Assembly: GCA_003427395.1 (NCBI GenBank)
Contig: BFEA01000020.1
Location: forward strand, 3,858,186-3,902,210
Direction of reading: 5' to 3'
Length of the DNA: 44,025 bases
Source of the DNA: Chara braunii
Lineage: Eukaryota; Streptophyta; Charophyceae; Charales; Characeae
Shown: in pieces, positions 20,359 to 31,938 of the stretch
How the letters are laid out: each line of letters opens with the position of its first letter
Numbering within the stretch: position 1 is the stretch's first letter
Translations under genes and position numbers: made by a program
Notes under the pieces: generated by a model
Seen by the model: only the letters and a program-made list of their open reading frames with translations
What the model was told of the DNA's origin: nothing
Databases searched by the model: none

Positions 20359-23300
20359 AGTTGTCGGCGCAAATACCCTTACAAGGGTATCCGCCCTGGT
20401 TTTTGCAAGTGACAGGAAATAGTTTTAGTTTAAAGTTTAAGTATACCGCGCTTGGCGCGGCTGCGTCTGTGACTTACGTTGACTGGATGGTTGACTATAA
20501 TAAGGAGTGCATGGGCGCGGGGCCGGCTACGACACGATTTGGGTAGGCCGGCATGGATACCTAGCGGCCGTGGGTTTGGGTGTAGGCGGGGACGATGCCC
20601 AGGCCGTTTTTTTAGCCTAGGCACTGCGCTGCACCACCTTATATTGGGTTTCGCGCAGGCTAACTCTAGGCTTGGGCTTAGCCCTATAGGTTACGGCCTC
20701 GGACTACTACTACGGAAGATTCGGGGATTGAGGCCAGCGGGCGACTGCGCAGCGACGGTAGTGAAGCGTCGCGGAAGGGACCAATGGGGTTGAGGGCCGC
20801 CAAGGCTATCCCCCTCGGTTTTGTTTTCGGGCGCGGCAGCGGGCCCGATCCGCGGGACTGGCGAGGCGCCAGCAGCCCCGCGGTTTTCCCGATACTATTA
20901 TTATTTTACTTTATTTCCCTTTTGTGTTTTATTTATCGCGTCCCGCCCAGGGACGTGAGACGACGTGGTCAAAGTCCGAGTTCGTAATTGTGTTTGAGGA
21001 AAAAGAGGGTCGGTAACACTAATGGTATATCACCCACGTACTGGGTCCGGTGAGGTCGCGCGGGGGTGTGTTGTATTTGCAGGGTGGTATGGGGTGCAGC
21101 CGCATACTGTTTTCACGACTGTGTCGGGGTACCCCGTTATGGTATTCTGGGGATCCCCGTAGCAGCCACATNCGTGCTCGAGCCTTCAACGAGGGAACAG
21201 GCGGGGGCTGTACCCATGGGCANGGGGCGATAGGCGCTGTAATGGGCGGGTGGCACATGTCGGGGGCCGGCTGGTAGCGTCGGGCTGAGTCTTTGCGCTG
21301 GGCCGGCCACTGCGCCTCGCCTTCGGTCCCGTTCCCCTATGAANNCTGGCAGGTGGGGCGCTAAGTTAGTGATAGCAGCACTACGCAACAGGGGCGGGAC
21401 GGAGTGATAGTGCAGCAGAGGAGGTGGCGGAGTAGTGNCGGGCACAAACGGGCAAGGCAGTGGGAGCNGGTGATCAGANAGGGGAAGAAGGNAAGGCGGN
21501 NCAGGGCGNAGCGGTGAGGGGGTGAGCTGAAGAAGAGATGAACCTGGCGTGAATTCGCGCCAGGTACATCCNAGGATAGGCACGGCGGAGCTGAGCATCA
21601 CGGGTGAGGCNNAGTGACGGGGGCTAANGCGGTGGTGCACAGCGCTGCAGCGAAGCAGGGAGCGACGGGTAGCAACAAGGGAGAACAGCAGAGAAAAGGA
21701 CGCACCCGGACGGAAGAGTGGGTAAGGTACATGCAAATGGCGAACGAGCCATGGCGGATGAAGAGGGGAAGAATGGGTCGTGCATTCTCATTCCTCGATG
21801 NATTTCAGCGGAGTAAAAGCTGAATCCATGGTTTGAAGGGAGGGCGAAACGAGTGGTAGTGTTAGATTTGGGGGAGAGTTGGTGTTTAGAAGGGAAGACG
21901 AAAAAGGTGGTGCGCCGGAACTATGTCGGGAGGAAGAAGGAGAAGGGGTGGGAAACGNATATCTCATGCGTTTTCGAACNGATTTCGGCGGGCAAAGAGC
22001 CGAATCCACAATTTTTGGGTGAGGCGACTTCAATGGTAAGGTCAGATCGGGGAGAATATTAGTATAGATTGAGTTAGTAGTCAGAGAGGGTGCGCCGGGA
22101 TATGGGGGGAACGGAAGGGAAGAAAAGTTAGAAANGTGGACCTCGCNCGTTTCTNGGTGAAACGGGCGATTGAAGACACGTTTTTGAGGTTTCTTGGTGC
22201 TGCGAGTGTAATGGTAGCATTAGTTTTAGGAGATAGTTAGTAGATTGGGAGGTTAGATGAAAAAGAACTGCGTGAAGATATGGCGGGGATGAGGCAGGCA
22301 ATGAAGATTTTTCTGTAGCCTGATTGTTCCTCAACTGATTCGGGCAAATCGATATGGATTCTGGGGATTTAAACGTCGGGCGACCCCAAATCCACAGTTA
22401 GAATAGGAGGAAAGGGGTGGTAGGGAGGACTTGTAGAGAAAGGGGGGGTGCGCCGGGGCTATGGCGGAAGAGGGGGACGACGGGGAGAAGAGTCGAGTTC
22501 CTATCCGATCCGCGACGGAATCGGGTGAAGCAAGTGTCGAGATAGGGGTTTTGGGGCGGCGTGAGCGTGATGGCGGTGTTAGAATTGGAGGTTAGTGGTT
22601 AGAGTTGGGTTACATTGGTGGGGTGCTGCATGTAAAAACGGGGGCGCGCTTTGAACAGGTAATGTATCTGTTCGTATTTTAGCCAAGGATTCATTCCCAT
22701 TTCCTTTAAACTGCTAGTTGCGGCGTTGCCGTGCTCAAAGCAGTAATGGGCGCTGCTAATGTCACGATCACACAGCTCGCCGCCCACTCGGTTGGACTGC
22801 ATATTTGGGCTCCTTATCACAACCTTCGCAGTGATGCTGCAGGCAAGCAGTAGAGGTGGGGACTTACTCGATATCGGGTGCGGCGATTCTATTGTCAATG
22901 GAAAGCTCGCTCTCCCCATTTTGTGTGGGGTACGACAGCTTGGGCTCCCGACTGCATTTAGCGAAAGGCTCGCTCGATCTCGGCCATTGCCCCTGCGGGG
23001 ACTTGCGGCACGCGGATAGTGTGGTTGGCCCTATTGATCGGTGCATTGCTCATCCCGTCCATAGCATGAGTCCAGCCGCGTGGCTGGAGATTTACCATCA
23101 GGGCTTGGACTGCAGTCTGTGAAGTCTGCATGAGCTTGCCTCGCTAGTGCGCCATTCGGTTCGATGGGGATGCCAGGGGAAGAGAGAAGCGATCCGTCGC
23201 GCCCTGCCGAAGGAAGTAGCGAGAAGTACGAGGCGAGATCGCAGACTGCCAGTTGGTAGGGACTGGGTTTATCCCGTTGGAATGACAAAGGGAGGGGATA

Positions 23301-23573
23301 ACAAGTGTGCTAGATGACCAACCGGCCTAACCAGGACGCCGCTCACCGTACGGAGTGAAGTAGTAGCGGGCAAGGAGCGGGGTCTAGGAGCTCGCTTATC
23401 GATTGACGCGCTGCCCGGTTCAGTAAGTGAAGCAATGGGGAGTGACGGCGGAGGCTGCAGACCTGTCTACAGACTGGTACGTTACCCATCCTACTGCCCT
23501 AAGGAACTGGAGGAGGCCTGCGAGTTCGTAGGCTTATTTGTGGCCATCACACTTGGGGCCGCGGGCGTTTCGA
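20359..23573 (+). repeat. Hairpin-rich repeat Y (related to repeat X)
   Basis: It begins with gttgtcggcgcaaatacccttacaagggtat, as X begins at 1668, and shares further islands: cttgggcttagccctat (20671-20695), agcgggcccg plus hairpin (20835-20883), a T-rich run, and CCTGGCG/CGCCAGG near 21545-21566. Its last 20 bases agree with all called bases at 1-20, where another copy precedes leader 1. Several Ns near 21170-22330 show low sequence quality. Frames of 60-200 codons here lack recognisable features and many cross Ns; I do not call them. Confidence 0.5.
20850..20883 (+). other. Nested stem-loop at a conserved position in repeat Y
   Basis: CCGCGGG (20850-20856) pairs with CCCGCGG (20877-20883), enclosing CTGGCG-agg-CGCCAG (20858-20872). 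The homologous hairpin in repeat X (2569-2600) has entirely different arms. Confidence 0.8.
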
Positions 23574-24206
23574 AGTGACTGCGATTGAGAAATGGGGGGG
23601 GGTACTGTTGTGATTTGTCGTCAGAGAGTCAACGGTTGGAGGCTGGACTTCAATTGGCCAAGCTGCTGCAATTGTTTTGGCCGCCATTGAGGGGCCCTCC
23701 GGCGTTGAAGGTTTGAAGGCCTTCTCCTACGAGTCTGTGAGCACCCTTCTTGGATCTGAGAGTGTCGAACCCGCCTCCTTCTGTCCCTCTCTTACTCTAA
23801 GTCGAGTCTATTGGTTCTGAGAGGAAGGCGGCAGGCGGGATTGCAACCCGTAATCCGCGCCAAGGCCTCTGTGGGAGGTTCGCCCCACCGATTGCGGGAG
23901 CTCTGCCGAAACTCAGGAGGAGTTCTGGAGGCAGGGAACTCAGAGATAATCATTGTTTTCCCTTATTAAACCCAATACAACCCCTATTTATACATCTCCC
24001 TGTGTATTGACTGACTGTATTGTATGCGACCCTTACTTTGACTTTGGATTGACTTTCAGGACACAAATGAGACAAACTAAAGGAATGTTTGTATAATGGC
24101 AATTTCAGTTTCTTGATTGTCTGAAGGCAGATTGTCACAAGGGGTTGCATCAGGGGGAAGGTTGGGAGGAAGGCAGTTTTGCTTGCGATTGAACGGGTCT
24201 TATAGG
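23574..24206 (+). repeat. Leader of hairpin-array element, copy 3
   Basis: It is near-identical to 21-652 at an offset of 23,553, including the G9 run and the gcgggattgcaacccgtaat segment. Few substitutions are visible, so the duplication or transposition is recent. Confidence 0.85.
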
Positions 24207-25043
24207 GTCAGGCATTGTTTCTAAGATGAATGGCCTGACTGTTATGTTTTGTTCTGTTTTTTGAAGAACCAAACATTATTTCGAAAATGAATAGCTTGGT
24301 TGTTGTGTTTCTTTAATTGTGTAAGGCATTGTTTCTAAGATAAATGGCCTGACCACTTATTTCTGAGCGGTATTGCTTGCTTAACTTTTGAGGGTCAGAC
24401 ATTGTTTCTAAGATGAATGGTCTGGCCGTTGTTTTACTTGGGTGGTTTCTGAACAGTCTCTGGGTCAGACCCAGGGTACTCTGTTTTTATTGTGTGCTGA
24501 AAAAGGGAGAGCTGAGCATTATTTCTAAGATGAATGACTCATCTCTCCTTGATTGCTTTTATTCTGAGGGAGGATTTAGGGCCAGAGGACTAGACATTGT
24601 TTCTAAGATGAATGGTCTAAGTCTGAGGCCTAAGGACCATAATGAGAATGAAGGAATAAGATTCTTTATAATGTTGTATATATATGTACTTATATACGAA
24701 CAAGGCTAGTTAGACATTGTTTCTAAGATGAATGGTCTGACTATAGCCTTATCACAAGCAAAGAGAGTATAATCAAGAGTTATAAGTGAAGGCAACTTAG
24801 GCCGACTGAGCTTTGTTTCTTAGATGAATGACTCAGTCCTACGCTCATTCTTGAAGATTGAGTTAAGAGAGGTATATATAATTTGACTACTTAAACAGTT
24901 CAAGGCGACTAAGCATGGTTTTTAAGATGAATGGCTTAGTCATATGCCCAATGAAGAGAAAAGTAGTTGTGCAACCTGTTTGTGTATAACTAAGGCAGAG
25001 GGCTGACATTGTTTCTAAGATGAATGGTCAGTCTCAATGCCCT
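24207..25043 (+). repeat. Hairpin array 3
   Basis: Ten units correspond one to one with array 1. One unit differs by paired changes: GTCAGGC/GCCTGAC at 1155-1187 became GTTAGAC/GTCTGAC at 24709-24741, still paired with one U.G. The last unit has CTGAC/GTCAG where copy 1 has a broken helix. The second unit (near 24270-24300) is degraded. Confidence 0.88.
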
Positions 25044-25222
25044 ATGTAAGCAGGGTATAAAGGGTTAAAACACTGAAAGACTATGAACTAATGTTTGCTA
25101 AGTCAACCTGGGGTTGGTTGGTGAGAGTACTTACCTTTGTGGTTTGTCTTGCATGTGGCTGAGTGACATCACTGCTTAGTCTGAGTTTGAGTTGATAGGT
25201 AGTTGCTGTAGTGGCTCGCCAC
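25044..25222 (+). repeat. Tail of hairpin-array element, copy 3
   Basis: It matches 1490-1665. It runs directly into the cctacgggaag module, which suggests that this copy shows the uninterrupted order of parts. Confidence 0.75.
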
Positions 25223-26172
25223 GTGCTAGAGCTATAGGAGTTAGACTCAATTTCTGCATTTTCTCTGATGAACTTTTTTTACTTAGTTCAATTTTTACAT
25301 TTATCTAAAGTATTTTCTCATACTTGGCTTTGTATAAATCTTGGTAAGCTACTTTCTCTACGGGAAGCGCTGCCGAAATTTTTGCAAATCCAAGGAGTTA
25401 GTCAAATTTCTGACTCTTCAAAGTTTAACTTGTCTAAGGTTCGTATATGACTTAGTAAAAATCTGGAAAGTCTCATTTTCTAAAGGGAGTGCTGCCCAAA
25501 TTTTTGCTAATTCAAGGAGTTAGACAAAAATTGGACTTTGGAAAGTCAAATACCATTTTTGGTTTCATATTCGGACAGATATAAATTCTAGAAAGACACT
25601 TTTTCTACGGGAAGCGCTGCCGAAATTTTCTTAGTTTAAAGGAGATAGATTATATTTTGACAGGTGGCGATTCTGACGATCCACCCTGAATACGAGAGAT
25701 TCTGTCACTAGTCTACCTTTGCTTTGGGCACTGGCTTAGAGGTAGACTTAGACTTGGCTGGCAGATAGTCTTGAGTGAGAATGTGTTTTGGAGTTCTATT
25801 CTCCAAGGACTTATAGATTTTAGCTTGGGCATTGGCCTGTCTTATGGTACAGGTCTTTCTTGAACGCTCGATTCAGGACTTGGACTAGTTTCAGCTCGAT
25901 CCTACAAGGATCATCTTCTGTTATCACTGATAACAGGTCGGTTGCCGATTCGTCGGTTTACAATTCAACTCCAATTCACTCCTGTCACTCAGCCTAAAGG
26001 TTTTAACCTTGTGATTGAACTGTTTTGTTGTGTTTTCACCCGGACTTTATTGAATGGTCATCCAACAAAAGTACTGTGTATTTATTTAAGAGTTGCACGA
26101 GTGAGGCTTGTATGGCTAAAGCGAGGGGTATGAGTGCTAGGAATGGTTGAAGTTGACCCCGTGTAGTGCGTG
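25223..26172 (+). repeat. cctacgggaag repeats plus stem-loop module, copy C
   Basis: It is near-identical to 11888-12821. It contains CTGTTATC-act-GATAACAG (25918-25936) and AAGGTT-tt-AACCTT (25997-26010). In copy A the latter hairpin is AAGGCT/AGCCTT, a compensated C-G to U-A type change between otherwise nearly identical copies. Confidence 0.8.
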
Positions 26173-26642
26173 NNNNNNNNNNNNNNNNNNNNNNNNNNNN
26201 NNNNNNNNNNNNNNNNNNNNNNNNNNNNNNNNNNNNNNNNNNNNNNNNNNNNNNNNNNNNNNNNNNNNNNNNNNNNNNNNNNNNNNNNNNNNNNNNNNNN
26301 NNNNNNNNNNNNNNNNNNNNNNNNNNNNNNNNNNNNNNNNNNNNNNNNNNNNNNNNNNNNNNNNNNNNNNNNNNNNNNNNNNNNNNNNNNNNNNNNNNNN
26401 NNNNNNNNNNNNNNNNNNNNNNNNNNNNNNNNNNNNNNNNNNNNNNNNNNNNNNNNNNNNNNNNNNNNNNNNNNNNNNNNNNNNNNNNNNNNNNNNNNNN
26501 NNNNNNNNNNNNNNNNNNNNNNNNNNNNNNNNNNNNNNNNNNNNNNNNNNNNNNNNNNNNNNNNNNNNNNNNNNNNNNNNNNNNNNNNNNNNNNNNNNNN
26601 NNNNNNNNNNNNNNNNNNNNNNNNNNNNNNNNNNNNNNNNNN
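26173..26642. other. Assembly gap (N run)
   Basis: There are 470 undetermined bases between the stem-loop module and block C. Confidence 0.98.
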
Positions 26643-27522
26643 GCCGTCAAAGTCAAACCCCTTGATGTTCGACTGCCACGACAGCTTAAAACTGTCTACT
26701 CAACCCCTCTGCACAGGGTGCAGAAGAGGGTGTGGTCTTCAACCGCGCATGGCGGTTGTCCAGCGTCGAGACATTAACCCTCAAGGCGCGTGTCAGCCGA
26801 CACTTGAGTGTTGAATGCGACCCTCGCGATTAACGGGGACCGCGTGAGTATGGGTACTACATAGTACGCCATCATTGCGACTGCTTGCGTACGCTTGCAT
26901 TGCGAGTCGATATGAGTTAGCCCTCCGCGCGGTTTTATACTGAGTCTCGCGCGCGACGCCTGTTCGATTTCCACGTCGGGAAGTTATGGGACGGCTACTG
27001 AAGGGACTAGGAGTGTTGTCGCGTTGTTCGATGTGTGTGTGTGTGTGTGTATTTTATTTTTTTGTGTTTGTAAAGTGGTGTGCGCGTGGTGTGTGAGATG
27101 CGTCCTAGTCGACCGACGACGAATCACGCTTGGGACTTCAGCCCCCCAACATGTCGGTTCGCGTGCGGGCCCGATAGGCGTATTACCGCGTGTACCCCCT
27201 ATGCTACAGCGAACGAGAAACGCCCTCGGCTGGTCCACCTCTGTGATTGCAACCGAGTAGCTTTCGTACTGTGGACTGGTAGCTCGGCGGGGATACGCCC
27301 ACCGAAGGGAGGTGACAGCTCCCGTAAGGTGGAGGTAAGTTGTGCCTCGCGTAGGCCTTATCCTGTCGTAGGGGCTCGTGAGAGGTATGGCTGATGCACT
27401 CGGCCGGAGCGGCCTAAGGAAGTTCCATTTGTGTGTTCGTGGCAAGGTTGGTCCAACTCCTGCGTGATGCGGCCGAGAGGGTCCCGCGCTACCACGTGTG
27501 GTGTCGGACCGATGCGTCCGAC
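26643..27522 (+). repeat. Structured block C
   Basis: It is closest to block B. Helices include GACAG/CTGTC (26680-26696; GACAAC/GTTGTC in block A), GTACTA-ca-TAGTAC (26854-26867), CCTTA/TAGGG around tcctgtcg near 27357-27373, and a terminal hairpin GTCGGAC-cgatgc-GTCCGAC (27503-27522). A GT microsatellite lies at about 27032-27051. Similarity to the other blocks ends at 27522. Confidence 0.8.
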
Positions 27523-27642
27523 AACGGTGCAGTCAAAATCAGGATGCGGTACATTTGGCGAAATCTTGTTAGTCCCCTGCTAAGCCTGCTTCACCTATCG
27601 GGTTGATCCCTCGTCGAGGTCACGGTGGGTGCTTGTTTTCAT

Positions 27643-27776
<134 letters not shown>

Positions 27777-27947
27777 CCTCATTTTTTGGGCCGCACACTC
27801 ACTTTCTCTCTCCTACGACATGTTCGTCTCCTTTATCTTAGCGCACTCACATCTTCCATGCTGCCCAAATATTTTCCCCCCAGTGTGTTTATATTTCCTC
27901 GATCTTACATAGTTCGCCAAAATCAAAATATTATATAGTAATGAGGG

Positions 27948-28065
27948 TAATAATAATAATCATAATAATGGCAAAATAATAATAATAATAATGGTAATAA
28001 TAATAATATAGGGATAATGAACGTATACAAGTTATTTTTTCGGCATGATGTAATCACGATAGGGG
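27948..28065. repeat. TAA-repeat with conserved 3' flank, copy 1
   Basis: Imperfect (TAA)n at 27948-28009 is followed by ggataatgaacg...gtaatcacgataggggcg. The same arrangement recurs at 28968-29075. A TAA tail is typical of some LINE-like retroposons, but no coding remnant was found beside it. Confidence 0.6.
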
Positions 28066-28295
28066 CGTGCATGTTGCTTTCTCCCTCATGCGCTTCCAAA
28101 CAAAGTTCCAACTTCACTGAGGGTCTAGTGTAGCGCCAACTAAGAAAATGGAGATGCAGGCCGTTATAGCCTAGGTAAGTTCCCACATCACTCACCTCAT
28201 TGTCCTTCTTCTTCGTTTCCACCACCGTTTCTTTCCCCATTGCATCCTCTTTTTTACTCATCTCCATCCTCTTTTATTTTTCTTCTTCTTCTTCT

Positions 28296-28333
<38 letters not shown>

Positions 28334-28965
28334 CATGTGTTTTTCTGCCATTTTCGTTTCTCCTATTGTAATCGCCTTCTACCCCTGTAATCGCTCCGTT
28401 TTCTTTCTCCTTCGCAAACTCTTCTACTTCCTGCTCGTTTCCGTCACTTCGAGCGTCGATCAACTTACCTTGTCTGTGAGCTCCTTCCCTACCGCGCGCT
28501 TACCTTTTTCTTCGCATTCTCTCTGTCACCGCACCCGTTTGCGCACCCGCTTTCTCTCTCTTTGCGCACTCCCATTCTCTCTCATTGAGCTCATTATCTT
28601 CCTTACTGCGCTCTCTTTCTCCCTCCACGCAGCCCTCTTCTCGCTCGCCCTTCTCACTTCTCGTATTGCTTGTGCTCGTTCCTCATGTAACCGTTTTTTT
28701 CCCCGTAACCCGAGTATTTGATCACAACGCTCTCACTTTCTCTCTCTCACTCTCTTTTCCGTTTTTTCTTCTGTACCAATGCATGCGCCCATGCATCCGT
28801 CTTCCTTAATGTGTGCATTATCCCTTCGATTGCGTCTTATGTTTTCCGACCCTTCTTCTCCTCGTGCTTGTTTTCTTCTTCATGCACACACTTGCTCTTC
28901 CGTTCCCGCAATGTTTTTCTTCCTACCGTGCTCATGTATAAAGTTGACCTTGTAGCTAAAATAAA

Positions 28966-28967
<2 letters not shown>
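28066..28967. other. Pyrimidine-rich stretch with poly-T, no gene seen
   Basis: It contains a CTT-rich segment and a 36-base T run at 28298-28333. The frame at 28200-28721 is F/S/L-rich low-complexity translation of pyrimidine tracts and is not credible. Confidence 0.5.
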
Positions 28968-29010
<43 letters not shown>

Positions 29011-29075
29011 AAGGATAATGAATGCACACAGGTTATCTTTCTAGTATGATATAATCATATGATAGGGGCGCCACG
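28968..29075. repeat. TAA-repeat with conserved 3' flank, copy 2
   Basis: (TAA)n at 28968-29009 is followed by ggataatgaatg...gatataatcatatgataggggcgcc, related to 28011-28065. The two flanking blocks may mark the ends of two insertions of one element, or one element of about 1 kb. Confidence 0.6.
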
Positions 29076-30149
29076 GGCTCCAGTCACTTATGATTCACGA
29101 GGTTGAGCGACCTGACAGGCGAGTTGTTACTCGCAACTTTCAAGATCGCAACTCGTTCCATGCTCGTCGTCGTCGTCGTGTTGTGTACATTTTTTATTTT
29201 CTCCTCCACAATGATCGTCTCCTCTTTTTGTGCACATCTAGACATCATGTTACCTCTTACCAAAATCCTATATTTTTAATAAACACTTTCTACCCCCTAT
29301 TATGTGCCACTTTTGTCTATTTTTGCAGAAAAAAAACACTCCTTATCCCAAAGTTAGAGAGTTATTTTGTCAAGTTCCTTCAACATGGTTATCTCAAGCG
29401 CCTTAGTAATCTGTACTTGTTCACCTGTATCGGTTTGTGGTACTGTTCAATCTACAATTGATTCTATAAGTTTTTTCCCGGAAATTGAGGCCTTGCCAAA
29501 TCATCCAATTTTGTTTTGTCTAGTAGCGCTAGCTTAATTCAACTTTTATCCCTTTCTAGTACCCATCAGCGCCGCCTTTTGGGGTTTCCTTAGGTACCGA
29601 TTCTATTTTATTTCCCCTACTCATAATCTTCCTCCTCGGCACCTTTGTTCCGTTTTCCTTTTTTTCCTTTTTTTCCTTTTTTTCCCTTCGTACTTCCTAC
29701 TAATCTTATGCTAAAATTATTATTCTATTGAACTCATTCGGGCTTAACCCCCCCCCCTCATGACATTCCTCTCCTTCTCCTTGGCGCCGCTCTTCTTCTC
29801 CCTCTGCCGTCATCTTACTCCTTCCTCCGCCTCTTCCTTTTCTTATGCTCACCTTCCCTCCTAAGCGCTCTCATTTCTCCCCTTCGTGCTCGACTCTCCG
29901 CTTCGTGACATAATGTTTCTGCAAGACAATTCCTTACTTTGAGAAACGGAACCTGCCTTGGTTTTAAAAATAATTCATTGAACCAAATCTAAAGAAATAA
30001 CTACGGGATCGAAGAAAAATAAATGATTAAAAAAAAAAAACCTAATCTAACTAATAACGAAATAAACATGTCACTACTACTACCAACTACGAGTCAATTG
30101 CCGGGTCCCCGTTTCAACAGGGTTAATCGTAACTACCTATGAAAACGAG
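29076..30149. other. Gene-free stretch
   Basis: It contains tttttcc tandem runs near 29655-29690 and C/T-rich DNA. The frame at 29090-29461 (123 codons) shows no recognisable features. Confidence 0.4.
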
Positions 30150-30152
30150 ATC

Positions 30153-30176
30153 TCGGGTTCGAACCCCGACCGACCG
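30153..30176 (+). other. tRNA-like T-arm (possible SINE B-box)
   Basis: The stretch around 30154-30171 contains stem TCGGG, a 7-nt loop TTCGAAC and stem CCCGA: a perfect T-arm with a B-box-like GGTTCGAACCC. I cannot find a matching acceptor or D-arm upstream, so it is not called a tRNA gene. It may be a tRNA-derived SINE fragment or chance. Confidence 0.35.
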
Positions 30177-30944
30177 AGCTTAGGTGAAAGTGCACGCCGG
30201 TTCGGTAATGAAAAATAAGGTAGTCTCAGTTGTCGGTAGGCTTTAACCCATGCACCTCACGAATGGCAATCCACCCCTAAACCTACAGAGCTAGTACCTA
30301 CTTCGGTTTGAAGAGGAGTTTCCCAGATACGTGTATAGCAATGTGGCATAGTCCAGGTATTGATCCGGGCTTAGGCCTCATGTTCTTAGGGCACTAAGCC
30401 CGGTCCTGTACCCTATCTGGGCCGCGATAGGTATCTAAGCGTTTATGGTTGCTCTGCCCACATGGGCGGGGCTTATATGACGTTTTCCCTTCATTTGAAC
30501 CTGCGGTGGAGCGTATCGCCCACTTCACACATACGGACACGCCTGCCATCTCTTTGCGTGACAAAACATTAACCTTATCGATCCTTCGACCTCCATTGTC
30601 GGAGGGGTTTTTATTATGTTTACGCTCGTTACTTTTATCACACGTCGTGCCAAAGGCATGCACCCTGTACTTTCTTAGGGTTGACTATTTTCCGCTACCG
30701 AGATGGTGTGTAGGCCTGATTTTATAATTTGAGCCTTCAACCTTTGTGGTTGAGTGACACTACTATTGTTCTCAACCATTTTAGCATGCGTCAGAATAAC
30801 TCACGTGCGTATTTATCAAATTTTCTTATTGATAAACTTCGACCTCAACCGTTTCAAAGTGCCGTGCAAAAACGCGGACACTTCTAATTTCAGACCGACT
30901 CTGTCATGGTGGTCGATGTCATCGCTTTATCAGCAGTAATCTTT
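30177..30944. other. Gene-free stretch
   Basis: No supported gene is seen. The 92-codon plus-strand frame at 30449-30727 and its minus-strand overlap lack recognisable features. Confidence 0.35.
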
Positions 30945-31560
30945 GCTCTGTCCATGTCGAGAGCCTGGTTAGACACATAGTGTCCTAAGAAGTCCACTTT
31001 GCGTTGAACGAAGTGATACTTACTGAGCTTCGCATAGAAATCATGTTTGTCTAAGCATTGTAGGACATTGCGGAGGTGTCTGAGATGACGTTCTAAGGTA
31101 CGACTGTAGACTAAGATGTCGTCTAATTACACGAGAACATACTCTTCCAGGATGTTCATAAATATATCGTTCATTCTTGTCTGGAAGGTGGCGGGTGAAT
31201 TGGTGAGGCCGAATGGCATCACCGTTAACTCGTAGTGACCGAAAAGTGATCGGAAGGCGGTCTTCGGCTGGTCCTCTGCAGCCACGCGGATCTGGTGGTA
31301 ACTCCTACGAAAAGATTTTTGTAAAGAAGTGGTTGTTTACTAGACGCTCAAACAGTGCATCAACGCAAGACATGAGATAGTTGTTCTTAACAGTGTAACT
31401 CTTAAGGTTCTTGTAATCAATGCAGAGGTGGAAAGTTTCGTCGCTTTACCTACATAAAGGAAGGATGCACCCAAAGGGGAGTGGCTAGGTTTAATGAAAC
31501 CCAGCCAAAGGAGTTCTTCACGCTTATGCTTGCGTTTCGTCGCCTCCAGAATCGAGAGTC
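30945..31560 (-). pseudogene. Ty3/gypsy reverse transcriptase remnant
   Basis: Minus-strand translation shows the family motifs in order: GFIKPSHSPLGASF, then after a frameshift FHLCIDYKNLKSYTVKNNYL, a damaged segment near 31310, [20 protein letters not shown], the catalytic box in which the Y of YLDD is replaced by a stop (codon 31127-31129) followed by LDDILVYSRTL, and finally FLGHYVS. The reading needs at least two frame changes. In life this domain copies element RNA into DNA; here it is inactive. It runs opposite to the element at the right end and belongs to a different, older insertion. A gag-like remnant on the same strand lies at 34870-36130. Confidence 0.88.
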
Positions 31561-31870
31561 GAGAGGGTGCCTAATAGTGAAAACGATAGCCAAGTACGAG
31601 CTAGATAAGATGTTCAACACCGCATACAGGAGGGATCCTATTGTATGAAAAATATGGAGGAAAGACATCGCGGTAATCTCAAATACTCTCAAATCAGATC
31701 GTGAACAACAATTTTTAAGTTGGTTTCATTTAATTAATTGAATTGGGGAAGAGATCTAATAAAGTGTCTAATAATAAGGCTATACTCAACAGCGCCCACT
31801 TCGTGGCTTCGTGGAGAAAGGGGCCTATATCTAGAAATATCTATCTATCCTAACCGTAAGTTGAGTTGGA
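31561..31870. other. Boundary region between the RT remnant and the mitochondrial insert
   Basis: The right part (about 31720-31870) is A/T-rich, continues directly into group II intron domain V and is probably intron sequence. The left part may be the decayed upstream part of the minus-strand pol. The exact join is not visible. Confidence 0.4.
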
Positions 31871-31904
31871 GAGCCGTATGATAGGTAACTATCTCGTACG
31901 GTTC
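31871..31904 (+). ncRNA. Group II intron domain V
   Basis: These 34 nt fit the domain V consensus: GAGCCGTATG at the 5' side, a GTAA-type tetraloop, and CGTACGGTTC at the 3' side, with the expected 2-nt bulge region. Domain V is the catalytic core of group II introns. It is followed by a domain VI-like stretch and then by an rps2 reading frame, so it is the 3' end of an organellar intron within rps2. Confidence 0.88.
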
Positions 31905-31938
31905 GGAGAGGACTCGAGTAATCACCAAGGGTGTGAAA

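Noticed and set aside
21-25218. Reading 21-1665 and 23554-25218 as the two LTRs of one giant element
   Set aside because: The copies lack TG...CA ends and a primer binding site, the sequence after each differs, and a third divergent copy lies between them. Dispersed or tandem copies of a structured repeat fit better.
28200-28721. 173-codon ORF rich in F, S and L
   Set aside because: It is low-complexity translation of pyrimidine tracts and a 36-base T run.
30153-30176. A complete tRNA gene
   Set aside because: Only a T-arm is convincing. The acceptor strand ccgaccg has no partner upstream at the right distance.
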